From positions 7,111 to 71,110 of the forward strand of contig CBDCHC010000004.1 of NCBI GenBank assembly GCA_965217075.1: a stretch of 64,000 nt of DNA. The letters run 5' to 3'. This DNA is from CBDCHC01 sp965217075. Lineage in GTDB: Bacteria; Pseudomonadota; Gammaproteobacteria; PS1; Pseudothioglobaceae. Under the pieces are notes generated by a model. That model did not search any database. It saw only the letters and a list, made by a program, of their open reading frames with translations, and was not told where the DNA came from. Numbering within the stretch: position 1 is the first letter of the stretch; every line of letters begins with the position of its first letter. Of the stretch, positions 28,497 to 38,734 are shown piece by piece. Made by a program: the position numbers and the translations under genes.

Positions 28497-28924
28497 TGGA
28501 TATTTACTTAGGGTTTGATGTTGGTACAAAAAGAATAGGAGTAGCTATTGGTAATAACTTAACTTTTTATTCTCACCCGTTAACTACTATTAAAAACTAT
28601 AAAGACGGTAAAATAAATTGGGAAGATATTGATAAAATTTTACAACACCACAAAATAAAAAAGATTATTGTTGGATTGCCTTTTAACATTGATGGTAGCG
28701 TACAACAAATGACATTTTTTGCTAAATCATTTGCTAAAAAAATAAAAAAAAAATTTAATATTAAAGTAATTCTAATTGATGAATTTTTATCTTCTTTTGA
28801 AGCAAAAAAGCAATTAAAATATAACCACTCTCATAAAAATGCTGACAGGGCAGATATTGATAAAAAAAGTGCACAAATTATATTACAAGATTATTTAAAT
28901 GACTTACAGACAATTAAAAAATAA
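28496..28924 (+). CDS. ruvX: Putative Holliday junction resolvase / pre-16S rRNA nuclease YqgF
   Basis: 142-residue RNase H-fold nuclease, GTG start. LGFDVGTKRIGVAIGN holds the first catalytic Asp, IVGLPFNIDGS is the conserved strand, and the acidic LIDEFLSSFEA and late Asp in KKSAQIILQDYL complete the site. In E. coli YqgF acts in 16S rRNA 5'-end processing. It overlaps pyrB by 26 bases; a yqgF-pyrB link is common in gammaproteobacteria. yqgE is not present upstream. Confidence 0.92.
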   Translation: MDIYLGFDVGTKRIGVAIGNNLTFYSHPLTTIKNYKDGKINWEDIDKILQHHKIKKIIVGLPFNIDGSVQQMTFFAKSFAKKIKKKFNIKVILIDEFLSSFEAKKQLKYNHSHKNADRADIDKKSAQIILQDYLNDLQTIKK

Positions 28925-29834
28925 TAAATTAATTCATTTATTAAATATTAAAGATTTATCCAAGGAGCATATTATGCATATATTGGATTTAGCAAATAAT
29001 GAAATAATTAATGATAATTTAGCTAAATCAAATGAACTTAACAACATAAGCATAGCTAACTTATTCTTTGAGCCATCTACCAGAACTCGTAATACCTTCG
29101 AAATTGCTGCTAAAAGACTATCAGCACAAATTATCAATATTGATATAGTTAACTCTGCTACTAAAAAAAATGAATCAATCTTAGATACAATGCAAACTTT
29201 AAAGGCTATGCAGATAAATATGTTTATTATTCGTCATGGACAAAATAATATGGCTAATTTTCTAGCTAAAAATATTAAGGGTGTAAGTATCATTAATGCT
29301 GGTACCGGTACAGAAGAACACCCTACACAAGCACTGCTTGACTGTTTAACAATTTATCAAAATAAAAAAAAGTTTGCTGAACTAACTATAACTATTGTGG
29401 GTGATATAATTAACTCTAGGGTTGCTCATTCTGATATTTATGCCTTTACCACGCTTGGAGTTAAAAATATTCGTTTAGTTGCACCAAAAAATCTAATCTA
29501 TAAGGCTAAAAATTGCATTAATTATGAAAATATAGATGAAGCAATAATAGATGCTGACGTTATAATTATTTTAAGATTACAAAAGGAAAGAATGCTAGCA
29601 GCAGATATACCAAATGAACAAGAATATTTTAAAAATTATGGCATGACAACTAAACGCTTAAAACTTGCTAAAATAGATGCAATACTAATGCATCCTGGTC
29701 CAATAAATCGTGAAGTTGAAATTGAGTCAAAAGTAGCAGATGGCAAACAATCAGTAATTTTAAAACAAGTAACAAATGGCATAGCTGTGCGTATGGCCGT
29801 AATGAAAATACTTACACAAAATAATGAATATTAA
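28899..29834 (+). CDS. pyrB: Aspartate carbamoyltransferase catalytic subunit
   Basis: First committed step of pyrimidine synthesis: carbamoyl phosphate plus aspartate. 311 residues. Carbamoyl-phosphate site FFEPSTRTRNTFE, HPTQALLDCLT and the aspartate-site ILMHPGPINREVE are intact. No pyrI regulatory subunit follows. The start overlaps ruvX, and the end overlaps the YgfB-family gene by 11 bases. pyrF is about 29 kb away in another operon. Confidence 0.96.
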   Translation: MTYRQLKNNKLIHLLNIKDLSKEHIMHILDLANNEIINDNLAKSNELNNISIANLFFEPSTRTRNTFEIAAKRLSAQIINIDIVNSATKKNESILDTMQTLKAMQINMFIIRHGQNNMANFLAKNIKGVSIINAGTGTEEHPTQALLDCLTIYQNKKKFAELTITIVGDIINSRVAHSDIYAFTTLGVKNIRLVAPKNLIYKAKNCINYENIDEAIIDADVIIILRLQKERMLAADIPNEQEYFKNYGMTTKRLKLAKIDAILMHPGPINREVEIESKVADGKQSVILKQVTNGIAVRMAVMKILTQNNEY

Positions 29835-30336
29835 TATTACAAAAAATATTATAAGAAGCTTTAATATAACAGAAAGTCCAAGTTTAGTGCATGGTTTGTT
29901 GTGCGGATATTGTTGTGTCAATAACAATATAATTGTTACTGATTGGTTAAAAATAATAATTACTAATTACAATGATAACGATGATTATAGTGAACTAATA
30001 ACTATATTCAATGCTACAACTACAGAATTAGCTGATACCGGGCTTAATTTTAATTTATTAATTGCAGATGACACTAATTTAGTGTTACAAGCTAGAGATG
30101 TAGTAGACTGGTGTAATGGTTTTTTATCTGGATTAGGTTTAGCAAAAATTAATACTAATAATAATGAAGTATTAGAGCTAATCAAAGATATTAGTGAAAT
30201 AGCAAAAATTGATTACAATATAAATAATAGCAATAATGATATGAATAATTTAACTGAAATTATTGAATTTTTGCGTGTAGGTGTATTGTTGTTGCAAGAG
30301 GATATTAACCCTATTAAAATACAATTAAAAAAATAG
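29824..30336 (+). CDS. YgfB/YecA-family (UPF0149) protein
   Basis: 170 residues. SLVHGLLCGYCC near the N-terminus and VVDWCNGFLSGLGL in the middle are the UPF0149 hallmarks. The family is all-helical and of unclear function; in E. coli ygfB heads the pepP-ubiH operon, which is not found here. Rich in Asn and acidic residues like its neighbours. Followed by xthA after one base. Confidence 0.82.
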   Translation: MNINITKNIIRSFNITESPSLVHGLLCGYCCVNNNIIVTDWLKIIITNYNDNDDYSELITIFNATTTELADTGLNFNLLIADDTNLVLQARDVVDWCNGFLSGLGLAKINTNNNEVLELIKDISEIAKIDYNINNSNNDMNNLTEIIEFLRVGVLLLQEDINPIKIQLKK

Positions 30337-30337
30337 C

Positions 30338-31102
30338 ATGAAAATTATAACACTTAATGTCAATGGCATTCGCGCTTCTTATAAAAAAGGATTATTTGAT
30401 TATTTGGCAAAAATTGATGCAGATATTATTTGTTTACAAGAAGTCAGGGCAACTGAAGATCAATTAGATAAAAGATATTACCCAGTAAATTATAATTGTT
30501 ATTACTCTGCTGCTATTAAAGAAGGCTATAGCGGTGTTGCTATTTTTAGTAAAAAAAAGCCTACTAAGGTTGTTAAAAGTCCTTGGAAAGAAGTAAATGA
30601 TGAAGGTCGCTATTTACGCGCAGATTTTGGTAATTTAAGTGTTATTTCTATGTATTTACCATCAGGTTCAAGCTCTGAACATAGACAAAAATTTAAAATG
30701 GAACTAATAAATAAAAGATTATCACCATATTTTTCCAAGCTAAAGGAACAAAAAAGAAGATATATATTTTGTGGTGATATCAATATAATACATAAGAAAA
30801 TTGATATTAAAAATTTTAGTGCCAATAAAAATCGTAGTGGCTGTTTGCCAGAAGAAAGAAAATGGCTAGATTATTTATTTGATGACCTTGGTTATATTGA
30901 TAGTTTTCGTGAAATTCAAAAAAACCCTTTACATTATACTTGGTGGTCTAATCGTGGTAAAGCTTGGGAAAATAACACTGGCTGGAGAATTGACTACCAA
31001 ATTATTAGCCCTAATTTAAAAAATAAAGTGCTCGCAGCTGGAATTTATAAAGATAAACGGCTTTCTGACCATGCTCCTTTAGTTGTTAAATATAATTTAT
31101 GA
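30338..31102 (+). CDS. xthA: Exodeoxyribonuclease III
   Basis: AP endonuclease and 3' repair exonuclease of base-excision repair. 254 residues. MKIITLNVNGIRASYKKG, the metal-binding Glu in CLQEVRATEDQ, the FCGDINI core, and the C-terminal catalytic RIDYQIISP and LSDHAPLVV are all visible. Overlaps trmB by four bases (ATGA). Confidence 0.95.
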   Translation: MKIITLNVNGIRASYKKGLFDYLAKIDADIICLQEVRATEDQLDKRYYPVNYNCYYSAAIKEGYSGVAIFSKKKPTKVVKSPWKEVNDEGRYLRADFGNLSVISMYLPSGSSSEHRQKFKMELINKRLSPYFSKLKEQKRRYIFCGDINIIHKKIDIKNFSANKNRSGCLPEERKWLDYLFDDLGYIDSFREIQKNPLHYTWWSNRGKAWENNTGWRIDYQIISPNLKNKVLAAGIYKDKRLSDHAPLVVKYNL

Positions 31103-31770
31103 GTGAGGTAAAAACTATACGCAAAATTCAAAGTTTTGTACGTAGATCTGGTAGATTAACAGTTTCACAAAAATATGCTTTAGAAAATTTAAGTGATAAA
31201 TTTGTTATTAAAAAACCTTATAACTGGCATAAATTATGGGATAACAACCAAAATATTATTATGGAAATTGGCTTTGGTAACGGTGATTCTTTAATAAAAA
31301 TGGCATTACAAAGTGAAAATAACAATTATATTGGTATTGAGGTTTATAAAGCTGGTATTGGCAAAATACTTAATAACATTTTTAATGAGCAAATTAATAA
31401 TCTAAAAATTATTACAGATGATGCTGCTTTGATAATACAACAAATGCCTAGTAATTATCTAACTGGTATACTAATATTTTTTCCTGATCCATGGCACAAA
31501 AAAAAACATAATAAACGTAGGCTTATTAATAATGATTTTCTTAATTTAATAGCAAAAAAATTAAAAAAAAATTCTACTATTCATTTGGCAACTGACTACC
31601 AGCATTATGCATTACAAATGATGGAGTTATTAGAAAGAAATATACATTTTAGTAATACGGTTAAAGCATATAATTTTAATGATAATAATTTACGCCCTAT
31701 GACTAAATTTGAATTAAGAGGAAAAAAATTAGGTCATACTATATATGATTTGATATTTATAAAACAATAA
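31099..31770 (+). CDS. trmB: tRNA (guanine-46-N7)-methyltransferase
   Basis: Methylates G46 in the variable loop of tRNAs. 223 residues. SAM-binding IIMEIGFGNGDSLIKMA, then IGIEVYKAGIGK, the signature FFPDPWHKKKHNKRR and C-terminal PMTKFELRGKKLGH match the family. E. coli mutY/yggX neighbours are absent. Last gene before a 44-base gap and sulP. Confidence 0.95.
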   Translation: MSEVKTIRKIQSFVRRSGRLTVSQKYALENLSDKFVIKKPYNWHKLWDNNQNIIMEIGFGNGDSLIKMALQSENNNYIGIEVYKAGIGKILNNIFNEQINNLKIITDDAALIIQQMPSNYLTGILIFFPDPWHKKKHNKRRLINNDFLNLIAKKLKKNSTIHLATDYQHYALQMMELLERNIHFSNTVKAYNFNDNNLRPMTKFELRGKKLGHTIYDLIFIKQ

Positions 31771-31814
31771 AATTTAAAATAAAAACATTAATATTATTTT
31801 TATTTAATATTAAA

Positions 31815-33368
31815 ATGCTGGGTTTTTTATCTAAAAAGATTTTATCTATGTTTTCTCTGATTAATAAACACCTAAATAGCAATCTTAAAAATGATTTTTT
31901 ATCAGGCTTAACAGTTGCACTGGCTTTAGTGCCAGAAGCTGTAGCTTTTGCACTAATTGCACATGTACATCCTTTAGTTGGTTTATATGCAGCATTTATA
32001 ATAGGCATTGTTACTGCATTGATTGGTGGTAGACCAGGAATGATATCAGGTGCAACAGGAGCTTTAGCTGTGGTGATGGTTGCTATAGTGGTTAATCATG
32101 GCATAGAGTATTTATTTGCAACTGTTATAGTTATGGGTATTTTACAAGTTATATTTGGTTTGCTAAGATTAGGTAAATTTATTCGTTTAGTGCCATATCC
32201 AGTGTTTTTAGGATTTATCAATGGTCTTGCTATGGTAATCTTTTTGGCTCAATTAGATCATTTTAAAGTAGATAATAATTGGGTTATTGGCAATGAGCTT
32301 ATAATCATGCTAACACTTACTATATTAACTGCAGCTATTATTCATTTTCTACCAAAATTAACTACTGCGGTACCATCTACTTTAATTGCTATTATTACAG
32401 TTTCATTAATTACTATTGGTTTTAATCTTGATACTAAAACAGTTGGGGATATGGCTTCCATTTCTGGTGATTTACCTAATTTTTCTATTCCCAACATACC
32501 ATTTAATTTAGAAACTCTTTATATAATTCTGCCTTATAGCATAATTTTAGCTCTAATTGGTTTAATTGAAAGCTTACTCACCCTGAATTTAATAGATGAA
32601 TTAACACAAACCTTAGGTAAGCCAAATAAAGAGAGTATTGCGCAAGGTAGTGCTAATATTATCACTGGCTTTTTTGGTGGCATGGGTGGTTGCGCTATGG
32701 TAGGTCAAAGTATTATTAATATAAAATCTGGTGGGCGTGGGCGTTTTTCTGGATTTATAGCTGGTATTTTTTTACTAAGTTTTATTTTATTGTTTTCAAA
32801 ATATATTGAACAAATTCCAATTGCAGCCCTTACTGGAGTAATGTTAATTGTAGTAATTAGTACTTTTGAGTGGGGTAGCTTTAAACTTATTAAAAGAATG
32901 CCAGTAGCAGATACAATAGTTGGTATTACTGTTGCTATAATTACTGTATTTACTGACTTAGCTATAGCAGTTATTGTTGGTGTTTTAATGTCTGCTATTG
33001 TTTTTGCATGGGAACATGCTAAGCAAATTTATGTCAAGACTAATATAAATATAAATAGTGGTATCAAAACTTATGAAGTAACTGGAGTATTATTTTTTGC
33101 TAATACCCATAATTTTCAACAACTTTTTACTCCAGCAAAAGACCCAGAAAACATATTTATAGATTTTGCTGCCTCCAAAGTTACAGATCACTCAGCTATT
33201 AATGCTATAGATAAACTTGCTTACCGTTATAAAAGATTAAATAAAAATATTCATTTAAAACATTTAAGTCCAGAATGTAAATTATTGCTAAAAAATGCCA
33301 AAGATTTAGTTGAAGTTAACATATTAGAGGATCCAACTTATCATGTTGCTGATGATAAATTAGCTTAA
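31815..33368 (+). CDS. SulP-family anion transporter with STAS domain
   Basis: 517-residue membrane protein. The N-terminal helix FLSGLTVALALVPEAVAFA and GLYAAFIIGIVTALIGGRPG, IGLIESLLTLNLID and GQSIINIKSGGRGRFSG are typical of SulP. A STAS domain occupies the last 100 or so residues (IFIDFAASKVTDHSAINAID). Family substrates are sulfate or bicarbonate. In a sulfur oxidiser this could export sulfate; in others it imports bicarbonate. Sequence does not decide. An alternative start lies 11 codons later. It overlaps the convergent mscS by four bases. Confidence 0.9.
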   Translation: MLGFLSKKILSMFSLINKHLNSNLKNDFLSGLTVALALVPEAVAFALIAHVHPLVGLYAAFIIGIVTALIGGRPGMISGATGALAVVMVAIVVNHGIEYLFATVIVMGILQVIFGLLRLGKFIRLVPYPVFLGFINGLAMVIFLAQLDHFKVDNNWVIGNELIIMLTLTILTAAIIHFLPKLTTAVPSTLIAIITVSLITIGFNLDTKTVGDMASISGDLPNFSIPNIPFNLETLYIILPYSIILALIGLIESLLTLNLIDELTQTLGKPNKESIAQGSANIITGFFGGMGGCAMVGQSIINIKSGGRGRFSGFIAGIFLLSFILLFSKYIEQIPIAALTGVMLIVVISTFEWGSFKLIKRMPVADTIVGITVAIITVFTDLAIAVIVGVLMSAIVFAWEHAKQIYVKTNININSGIKTYEVTGVLFFANTHNFQQLFTPAKDPENIFIDFAASKVTDHSAINAIDKLAYRYKRLNKNIHLKHLSPECKLLLKNAKDLVEVNILEDPTYHVADDKLA

Positions 33369-34528
33369 TTATTTTGTGGTATTTCTTTAATATATAAATC
33401 TTGTTTTTGGTAAGGAATCTCAATACCTATTTTTAAAAATTCATTATATACTTCTTCATTTAAACTATCTAATATTCTACCACGTAGTACTGGTTCATCT
33501 ACCCAACATAATAATTCAAAATCGAGACTAGAATTACCAAAAGTTCTAAAACGCACACGTGGCAATGGATTATTACATATACTATTAGTTTTATTTGCTA
33601 CCATCATTAAAGCATCGCGCACAATTTTAACATTTGTACCATATGCTACTCCTACTTTTACTCTTATCCTATATTTTTTATGTGGCCCACCAGATTCGTT
33701 AATGATTTTAGTATTACCCATGATAGCGTTAGGTACTGTAATTTCTACATCATCTCTGGTCAAAATTCTTGTACTACGAATACCAATGTGAGTAACCTCG
33801 CCTCTCTCTTTACTATCAAGCACTACAAAATCACCTATTTTATACGGCTGGTCTGCCAAAATAAATACACCAGAAATAAGATTTGACAAAGTATCTTTAG
33901 CAGCAAAACCAATAACAATTCCCATAACTCCAGCAGAAGTTATAAGTGCAGTCATATTAACGCCCCAAGTTGATAATACTAAGTATAAAAATATTATAAA
34001 AACAATAGCAAAAGATAAATTAGAAAAAAGTGGCAATGTTTGTACTTTAATTACATTTTTTTCTTTAGCACCATATGCAAAATATCTTAATATAATACCT
34101 GCTGCTTTAGAGATATGCATGCCCCACATTATCCAAAAGGCACTAATAATAAATTTAGAAAATATTGATTGTATATTAGCGCCTAAATCTAGGATAGCTG
34201 AGACAACAACTAAACCCAATAATATAATAGAATAAAAAACTGGCTTATATAAAATACTAAAAATATCATTAACTATACTTAATTTAATTTTAGTAACAAT
34301 TTTTTTATTAAAAAACTGCAATATATAGCGAACTATATAAGCAAAAATAATAATTACTATAAAAATTATTAACGCTTGAAACCAACTGCTATACAAAAAA
34401 GCAAAACCGTCAACATTAAAAAAATCTAAGACATAATCTAATAATTTATTAGCAGTTTTACTAGCATCATCTGCTGTTTGTTGTACTGTTTGATTAGTAT
34501 TATCAATCACTGTAGTATCATCTGTCAT
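33365..34528 (-). CDS. Small-conductance mechanosensitive channel family protein
   Basis: 387-residue MscS-like protein. Several N-terminal membrane segments precede the pore helix (SAGVMGIVIGFAAKDTLSNLISG, with the Ala/Gly-rich packing expected of TM3), followed by the beta domain (GVFILADQPYKIGDFVVL, EVTHIGIRSTRILTRDD, VTVPNAIM) and the C-terminal domain. It opens under membrane tension to release solutes. An N-terminal Asp/Thr-rich stretch is unusual. It lies 140 bases downstream of dapF and meets sulP tail to tail. Confidence 0.92.
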   Translation of the reverse strand: MTDDTTVIDNTNQTVQQTADDASKTANKLLDYVLDFFNVDGFAFLYSSWFQALIIFIVIIIFAYIVRYILQFFNKKIVTKIKLSIVNDIFSILYKPVFYSIILLGLVVVSAILDLGANIQSIFSKFIISAFWIMWGMHISKAAGIILRYFAYGAKEKNVIKVQTLPLFSNLSFAIVFIIFLYLVLSTWGVNMTALITSAGVMGIVIGFAAKDTLSNLISGVFILADQPYKIGDFVVLDSKERGEVTHIGIRSTRILTRDDVEITVPNAIMGNTKIINESGGPHKKYRIRVKVGVAYGTNVKIVRDALMMVANKTNSICNNPLPRVRFRTFGNSSLDFELLCWVDEPVLRGRILDSLNEEVYNEFLKIGIEIPYQKQDLYIKEIPQNN

Positions 34529-34668
34529 AAGCTTAACTTATTTTATAAAATAAAATTGTAATTTTACGCAAATAATTTCTACTATTAAAGTGAATTAAGA
34601 GTTATGTTTAATGCATATTTATATAAAAATAACTTCTTAAACATAATACTCAAAATAACCAGGTTAGT

Positions 34669-35475
34669 TTATAGCTCAACCACGCCTGTGAAAACAAATT
34701 CTGCTGGACCAGTAAGAAAAATATTCTCTATTTTTTGTTCCACTATAACATTACCGCCATTTAATTTAACTATAACTTTATTATCAAGTAATTTTTGCTT
34801 AATACCAACTGCTACAGCAGCGCATGCACCAGAACCACATGCTAGCGTCTCCCCAACTCCTCTTTCAAAAACACGTAGTTTAATTTTATCTTTAGCAACT
34901 ATCTGCATAAAACCAACATTAATACTATTTAAAAAAATACTATCTTGTTGAATTTTGCTGCCAATAGCTTTGATGTCAATACTATCTAAATTATCAACTA
35001 TAATTACAGCGTGTGGATTACCAATTGACAATAAATGCATATCGATGCCGACAATATTATAAATATCATTATATTTATCATCTAGTATTATACTATGCGA
35101 GCTAAAGTCTGCTTTACCCATATCAACTACTACCAAGTTATTATCTACAAATAAACTAAGAATACCGGCATTAGTTTGTACTTTAATTGGGTTATTATTA
35201 CTTAATTTATTTTCTTTTACAAAACGTGCAAAACACCTAGCTCCGTTACCACATTGCTCTACTTCACTACCATCAGCATTATAAATAATATAACGGAAAT
35301 CAATATTTGCTGTGGTACTCTTTGCTATTAATAGTAATTGATCAAAACCAATACCAAAATTACGGTCTGCTAAATAACAAATTTGCTTAGTTGTTAAATT
35401 AATTATTCCGTCTAAATTATTTATAACTATAAAATCGTTACCAAGACCATGCATTTTAGTAAAATTTATAAACAT
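34669..35475 (-). CDS. dapF: Diaminopimelate epimerase
   Basis: Interconverts LL- and meso-diaminopimelate for lysine and peptidoglycan. 268 residues (E. coli 274). Both catalytic cysteines are present: EQCGNGARCFARF and LACGSGACAAVAVG. N-terminal FTKMHGLGNDF is diagnostic. Usual neighbours (lysA, cyaY, xerC) are not beside it. It diverges from the DUF971 gene with a 107-base gap. Confidence 0.96.
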   Translation of the reverse strand: MFINFTKMHGLGNDFIVINNLDGIINLTTKQICYLADRNFGIGFDQLLLIAKSTTANIDFRYIIYNADGSEVEQCGNGARCFARFVKENKLSNNNPIKVQTNAGILSLFVDNNLVVVDMGKADFSSHSIILDDKYNDIYNIVGIDMHLLSIGNPHAVIIVDNLDSIDIKAIGSKIQQDSIFLNSINVGFMQIVAKDKIKLRVFERGVGETLACGSGACAAVAVGIKQKLLDNKVIVKLNGGNVIVEQKIENIFLTGPAEFVFTGVVEL

Positions 35476-35582
35476 AAGAAGTGATTAAAAGAAGTAATAT
35501 TGCTACCTTAAATTTTAAACCATTTTTATGATATAATTAACAGTTATTATTAATTTTATTTATCAACAGTAAACTTAAATTT

Positions 35583-35939
35583 ATGCTAACTCCATCTGCA
35601 ATCAACCTTAACAAAGACAAAACTATTCTAACTATAACATTTAACGATCAAAGCTACAAACTTAGTAGCGAATATTTACGAGTATACTCTCCATCTGCTG
35701 AGGTTGTAGGTCATGGCATTGGACAAGAAGTATTGCAGGTTGACAAAGAGCATGTAATTATTGAAAATATAAAAGCTACTGGCAATTATGCAGTTATTTT
35801 ATTTTTTAGTGATGGACATGATAGTGGCATATATTCTTTTGAATATTTATATAAAATATGTATTAATCATGATAAATTCTGGCAAAGATATTTACAGAAA
35901 CTAAAAAATACAAACCATACACATTCACAAATAAATTAA
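35583..35939 (+). CDS. DUF971 (GBBH-like N-terminal domain) protein
   Basis: 118 residues. SSEYLRVYSPSAEVVGHG is the hallmark of DUF971, a small fold also found at the N-terminus of gamma-butyrobetaine hydroxylase. It ends with YSFEYLYKI, again typical. In other proteobacteria such stand-alone genes lie near hslVU or Fe-S assembly factors; a role in Fe-S or protein maturation is only suspected. Here it precedes bamA by 11 bases, so it may lead the envelope operon. Confidence 0.85.
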   Translation: MLTPSAINLNKDKTILTITFNDQSYKLSSEYLRVYSPSAEVVGHGIGQEVLQVDKEHVIIENIKATGNYAVILFFSDGHDSGIYSFEYLYKICINHDKFWQRYLQKLKNTNHTHSQIN

Positions 35940-35950
35940 TATTTGATGCC

Positions 35951-38227
35951 ATGATAAAAACCACAAAAATTTTATTATTTTTTATAATATTTATTGCTAT
36001 AAATAGTTACGCTCAAATAATAACAAAAATAAATATATCTGGTCTTAGTATAGTTTCAAGAGGAACTGTTCTAAGCTATATACCATTTGAAATTGGGGAT
36101 AACTACAATATAGCTATTAATAAAAATATTAAAAATTCATTAATTAACACTGGTTTTTTCAAAAAAATATCAGTAGTTGCCAAAAAAAATACACTTAATA
36201 TAATACTAATAGAAAATCCAAGCATTAAAGCAATAAAATTAACTCTTGTGTCTGAGAAATTAATTGATAAAGAAAAAATAACTGAGACTTTTGATGATTT
36301 TGATATCATAAAAGGCAGGATTTATAGTGCTGTTAAATTAAAAAAAATACTAAATCAACTTAAAAAAACATATCATGCTGCTGGCTATCATAATGCTATT
36401 ATTAATCATGATATTAATATTGATAATAAAAATAGAGCAACTATTATTATTAATATAAAAGAAAATGATATTTTAAAAATAAAATCAATGAAAATAGTTG
36501 GGCAAACTATTACAACTGAACAAAAATTATTAGATTTATTTAAAATTGGTGAGCCAGATATCGCTATTGTAAACTTTTTCACTAAAAAAGATAATTATTC
36601 AAAAATAGCGCTTGATGCTGGTATAGCAGAAATTATAAATTTTTATTTTAATAAAGGTTATTTAGATGTAAAAATAACTAAAAATGATCTTAAAATAAAT
36701 AAAGATAAAACTTTAGTTGATATTAATATTTACTTGAAAGAAGGCAACCAATACAGTATTGGCACTGTAGACTTTAACGCTGTTTTTAATAAAGAAATAT
36801 TAAAAACATTAATTAATACTAACACTGGTGATATTTTTAACCGACAACAAATACTTGCTGATAATAAAAAATTAGTAGATTTTTTTGAAAACCAAGGTTA
36901 TGCTTTTGCTCAAATAAACTTAAAAACAACTAAAGACTTATTGCTAGGTAATATAGTAAATCTAGTGTTTGATATCAAACAAAATAACATAATACATATA
37001 AATCGTATTGTTATAGAAGGTAATACTAGAACTGCTGATGAGGTTATTCGTCGCAGATTAACTATCTTAGAGGGCGGCGTTTACTCTAATACAAAATTAG
37101 AAGAATCTGTTAATAATATTAAACGCTTAGGGTTTTTTGAAAATGTAGAAATTAATACTGCAAAAGTAATTGGTAGTAATGATAAAATAGATTTGCATAT
37201 AAATGTTATTGAGAGAAAAACTGGTAATTTTTTTATTGGCCTATCACACTCTAGTAAAACTGGTGTAGCATTTAATCTTGGCGTACAAGAGAATAATATT
37301 TTTGGTACTGGTAATACTTTAAAATTAGATTTAAGTTATGGTGATGTTATAAAAAATATAAATTTTTATTTTCTTGATCCATATTGGACTATAGATGGTC
37401 ATAGTATAAATTACGGTGTATTTTTTAAAAGAACTGATGCTTCAAAATTAAAACTATCTTCTTACACTGTTGATAAAAGAGGTGTAAGTTTTGGTTATGG
37501 TATACCCACAAATAAACATGCAAATACTAACTTTAATATAAGATTATCAAAAATAAAAATAGCCTGTGATACTACATTTAGTGGCATAACATACGAAAAA
37601 GAACAATGCGAAAAACCATATAGTAGTGAGCTGCTAACTAGTGTTAGTTGGATAAAAAATACTCTAAATAATTATTATTTTGCCAGTAAAGGCAGTCTTA
37701 GTAATATAAAAATTAGTACGGCTCTGCCTATAGCTGATTATAGTTATGCTAAATTAGACATTAATTATGAAAAATATTATGAACTAGGCAATGATTATGT
37801 ATTTAAATTTAACACAAAAGCTGGTATAGCAAGAGGCATTAATGGCAAAGAACTACCTTTTTTTGAACGTTATTATGGTGGTGGAGCTACTAGTTTACGT
37901 GGATTTAAATTTAATTCATTAGGAGATAAATATCCAAATGGTAAAAGCATGGGTGGCAAAATATCACTACTTAGTAGTGTAGCTGTTATTTCTCCAATTA
38001 AATGGATAGAAGACAGTAAAAATATGCGTATTAGTGCTTTTTTAGATATTGGTGGTATATATAAAGATAATGGTTTAAAATTAGCAGATTTAAGAGCATC
38101 TATTGGTATTGCTTTTGTTTGGATAACTCCTATTGCTCCCTTAGGACTTTATTTAGCAACTCCAATTATTAAAAAAAGCGCTGACGAAACAAAAACGCTT
38201 GATTTTACTTTGGGAGTAATATTCTAG
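35951..38227 (+). CDS. bamA: Outer membrane protein assembly factor BamA
   Basis: Core of the machine that folds beta-barrel proteins into the outer membrane. 758 residues. Signal peptide (MIKTTKILLFFIIFIAINSYA), about five POTRA domains (to about 410) and a 16-strand Omp85 barrel. The barrel includes the conserved loop-6 motif in GGGATSLRGFKFN. The C-terminus ends in Phe (TLGVIF), as needed for barrel assembly. Followed by skp, lpxD, fabZ and lpxA as in E. coli; the upstream rseP and dxr are missing. Confidence 0.95.
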   Translation: MIKTTKILLFFIIFIAINSYAQIITKINISGLSIVSRGTVLSYIPFEIGDNYNIAINKNIKNSLINTGFFKKISVVAKKNTLNIILIENPSIKAIKLTLVSEKLIDKEKITETFDDFDIIKGRIYSAVKLKKILNQLKKTYHAAGYHNAIINHDINIDNKNRATIIINIKENDILKIKSMKIVGQTITTEQKLLDLFKIGEPDIAIVNFFTKKDNYSKIALDAGIAEIINFYFNKGYLDVKITKNDLKINKDKTLVDINIYLKEGNQYSIGTVDFNAVFNKEILKTLINTNTGDIFNRQQILADNKKLVDFFENQGYAFAQINLKTTKDLLLGNIVNLVFDIKQNNIIHINRIVIEGNTRTADEVIRRRLTILEGGVYSNTKLEESVNNIKRLGFFENVEINTAKVIGSNDKIDLHINVIERKTGNFFIGLSHSSKTGVAFNLGVQENNIFGTGNTLKLDLSYGDVIKNINFYFLDPYWTIDGHSINYGVFFKRTDASKLKLSSYTVDKRGVSFGYGIPTNKHANTNFNIRLSKIKIACDTTFSGITYEKEQCEKPYSSELLTSVSWIKNTLNNYYFASKGSLSNIKISTALPIADYSYAKLDINYEKYYELGNDYVFKFNTKAGIARGINGKELPFFERYYGGGATSLRGFKFNSLGDKYPNGKSMGGKISLLSSVAVISPIKWIEDSKNMRISAFLDIGGIYKDNGLKLADLRASIGIAFVWITPIAPLGLYLATPIIKKSADETKTLDFTLGVIF

Positions 38228-38236
38228 GAGATAATT

Positions 38237-38734
38237 ATGAAAAAAATACTAATACTATTTATAGCGATATTAACCGTTAATGTTTATGCATCTGAAATTA
38301 AAATAGCCTATATTGATGTTGAGAATATCTTATCTAACTCTAAACAATTAAATAATATAACCCAACAAATTATAAGTGAATTTAAAACTAAAGATAATGA
38401 AATAAAAAAAGATGCCACAGTAATTAAAAAATTATTAGAAAAATTTAAAACTACAGAAGAAGATTTAACTAAAGAAGAAAAAAATAAACAAATACAACAG
38501 ATAACTACACTAGATGCTAAACTTAAAAATAAAGCCAAAAGATTGCAATTGGCTTTTAATAATAGAAAAAATGAAGAATTGCTTAAAATACAAGATAATA
38601 TAAATAACATTGTTAAAAAATTTGCTGAACAAAATAATTTTGATTTAATACTTTATAAAGATGCAGCTTATGTTAGCGATAATATTAATATTACTGATGA
38701 AATAGCTAAACAATTAGAAAAAGGCATAAAATAA
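38237..38734 (+). CDS. skp: Periplasmic chaperone Skp (OmpH family)
   Basis: Holdase that carries unfolded outer-membrane proteins to BamA. 165 residues with a signal peptide (MKKILILFIAILTVNVYAS), KIAYIDVENILSNSK, a long charged coiled-coil stretch (about 35-115, Lys/Glu-rich) and a C-terminal strand (FDLILYKDAAYVS). Nine bases after bamA and directly joined to lpxD. Confidence 0.9.
   Translation: MKKILILFIAILTVNVYASEIKIAYIDVENILSNSKQLNNITQQIISEFKTKDNEIKKDATVIKKLLEKFKTTEEDLTKEEKNKQIQQITTLDAKLKNKAKRLQLAFNNRKNEELLKIQDNINNIVKKFAEQNNFDLILYKDAAYVSDNINITDEIAKQLEKGIK

Noticed and set aside
31788..31813. AT-only hairpin between trmB and sulP as a terminator
   Set aside because: Eight A/T pairs give too little stability and the same pattern occurs often in the window.
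34604..34951. Open frame of 115 codons on the plus strand
   Set aside because: It lies antisense within dapF, whose frame has both catalytic cysteines and family motifs; this one has no recognisable feature.
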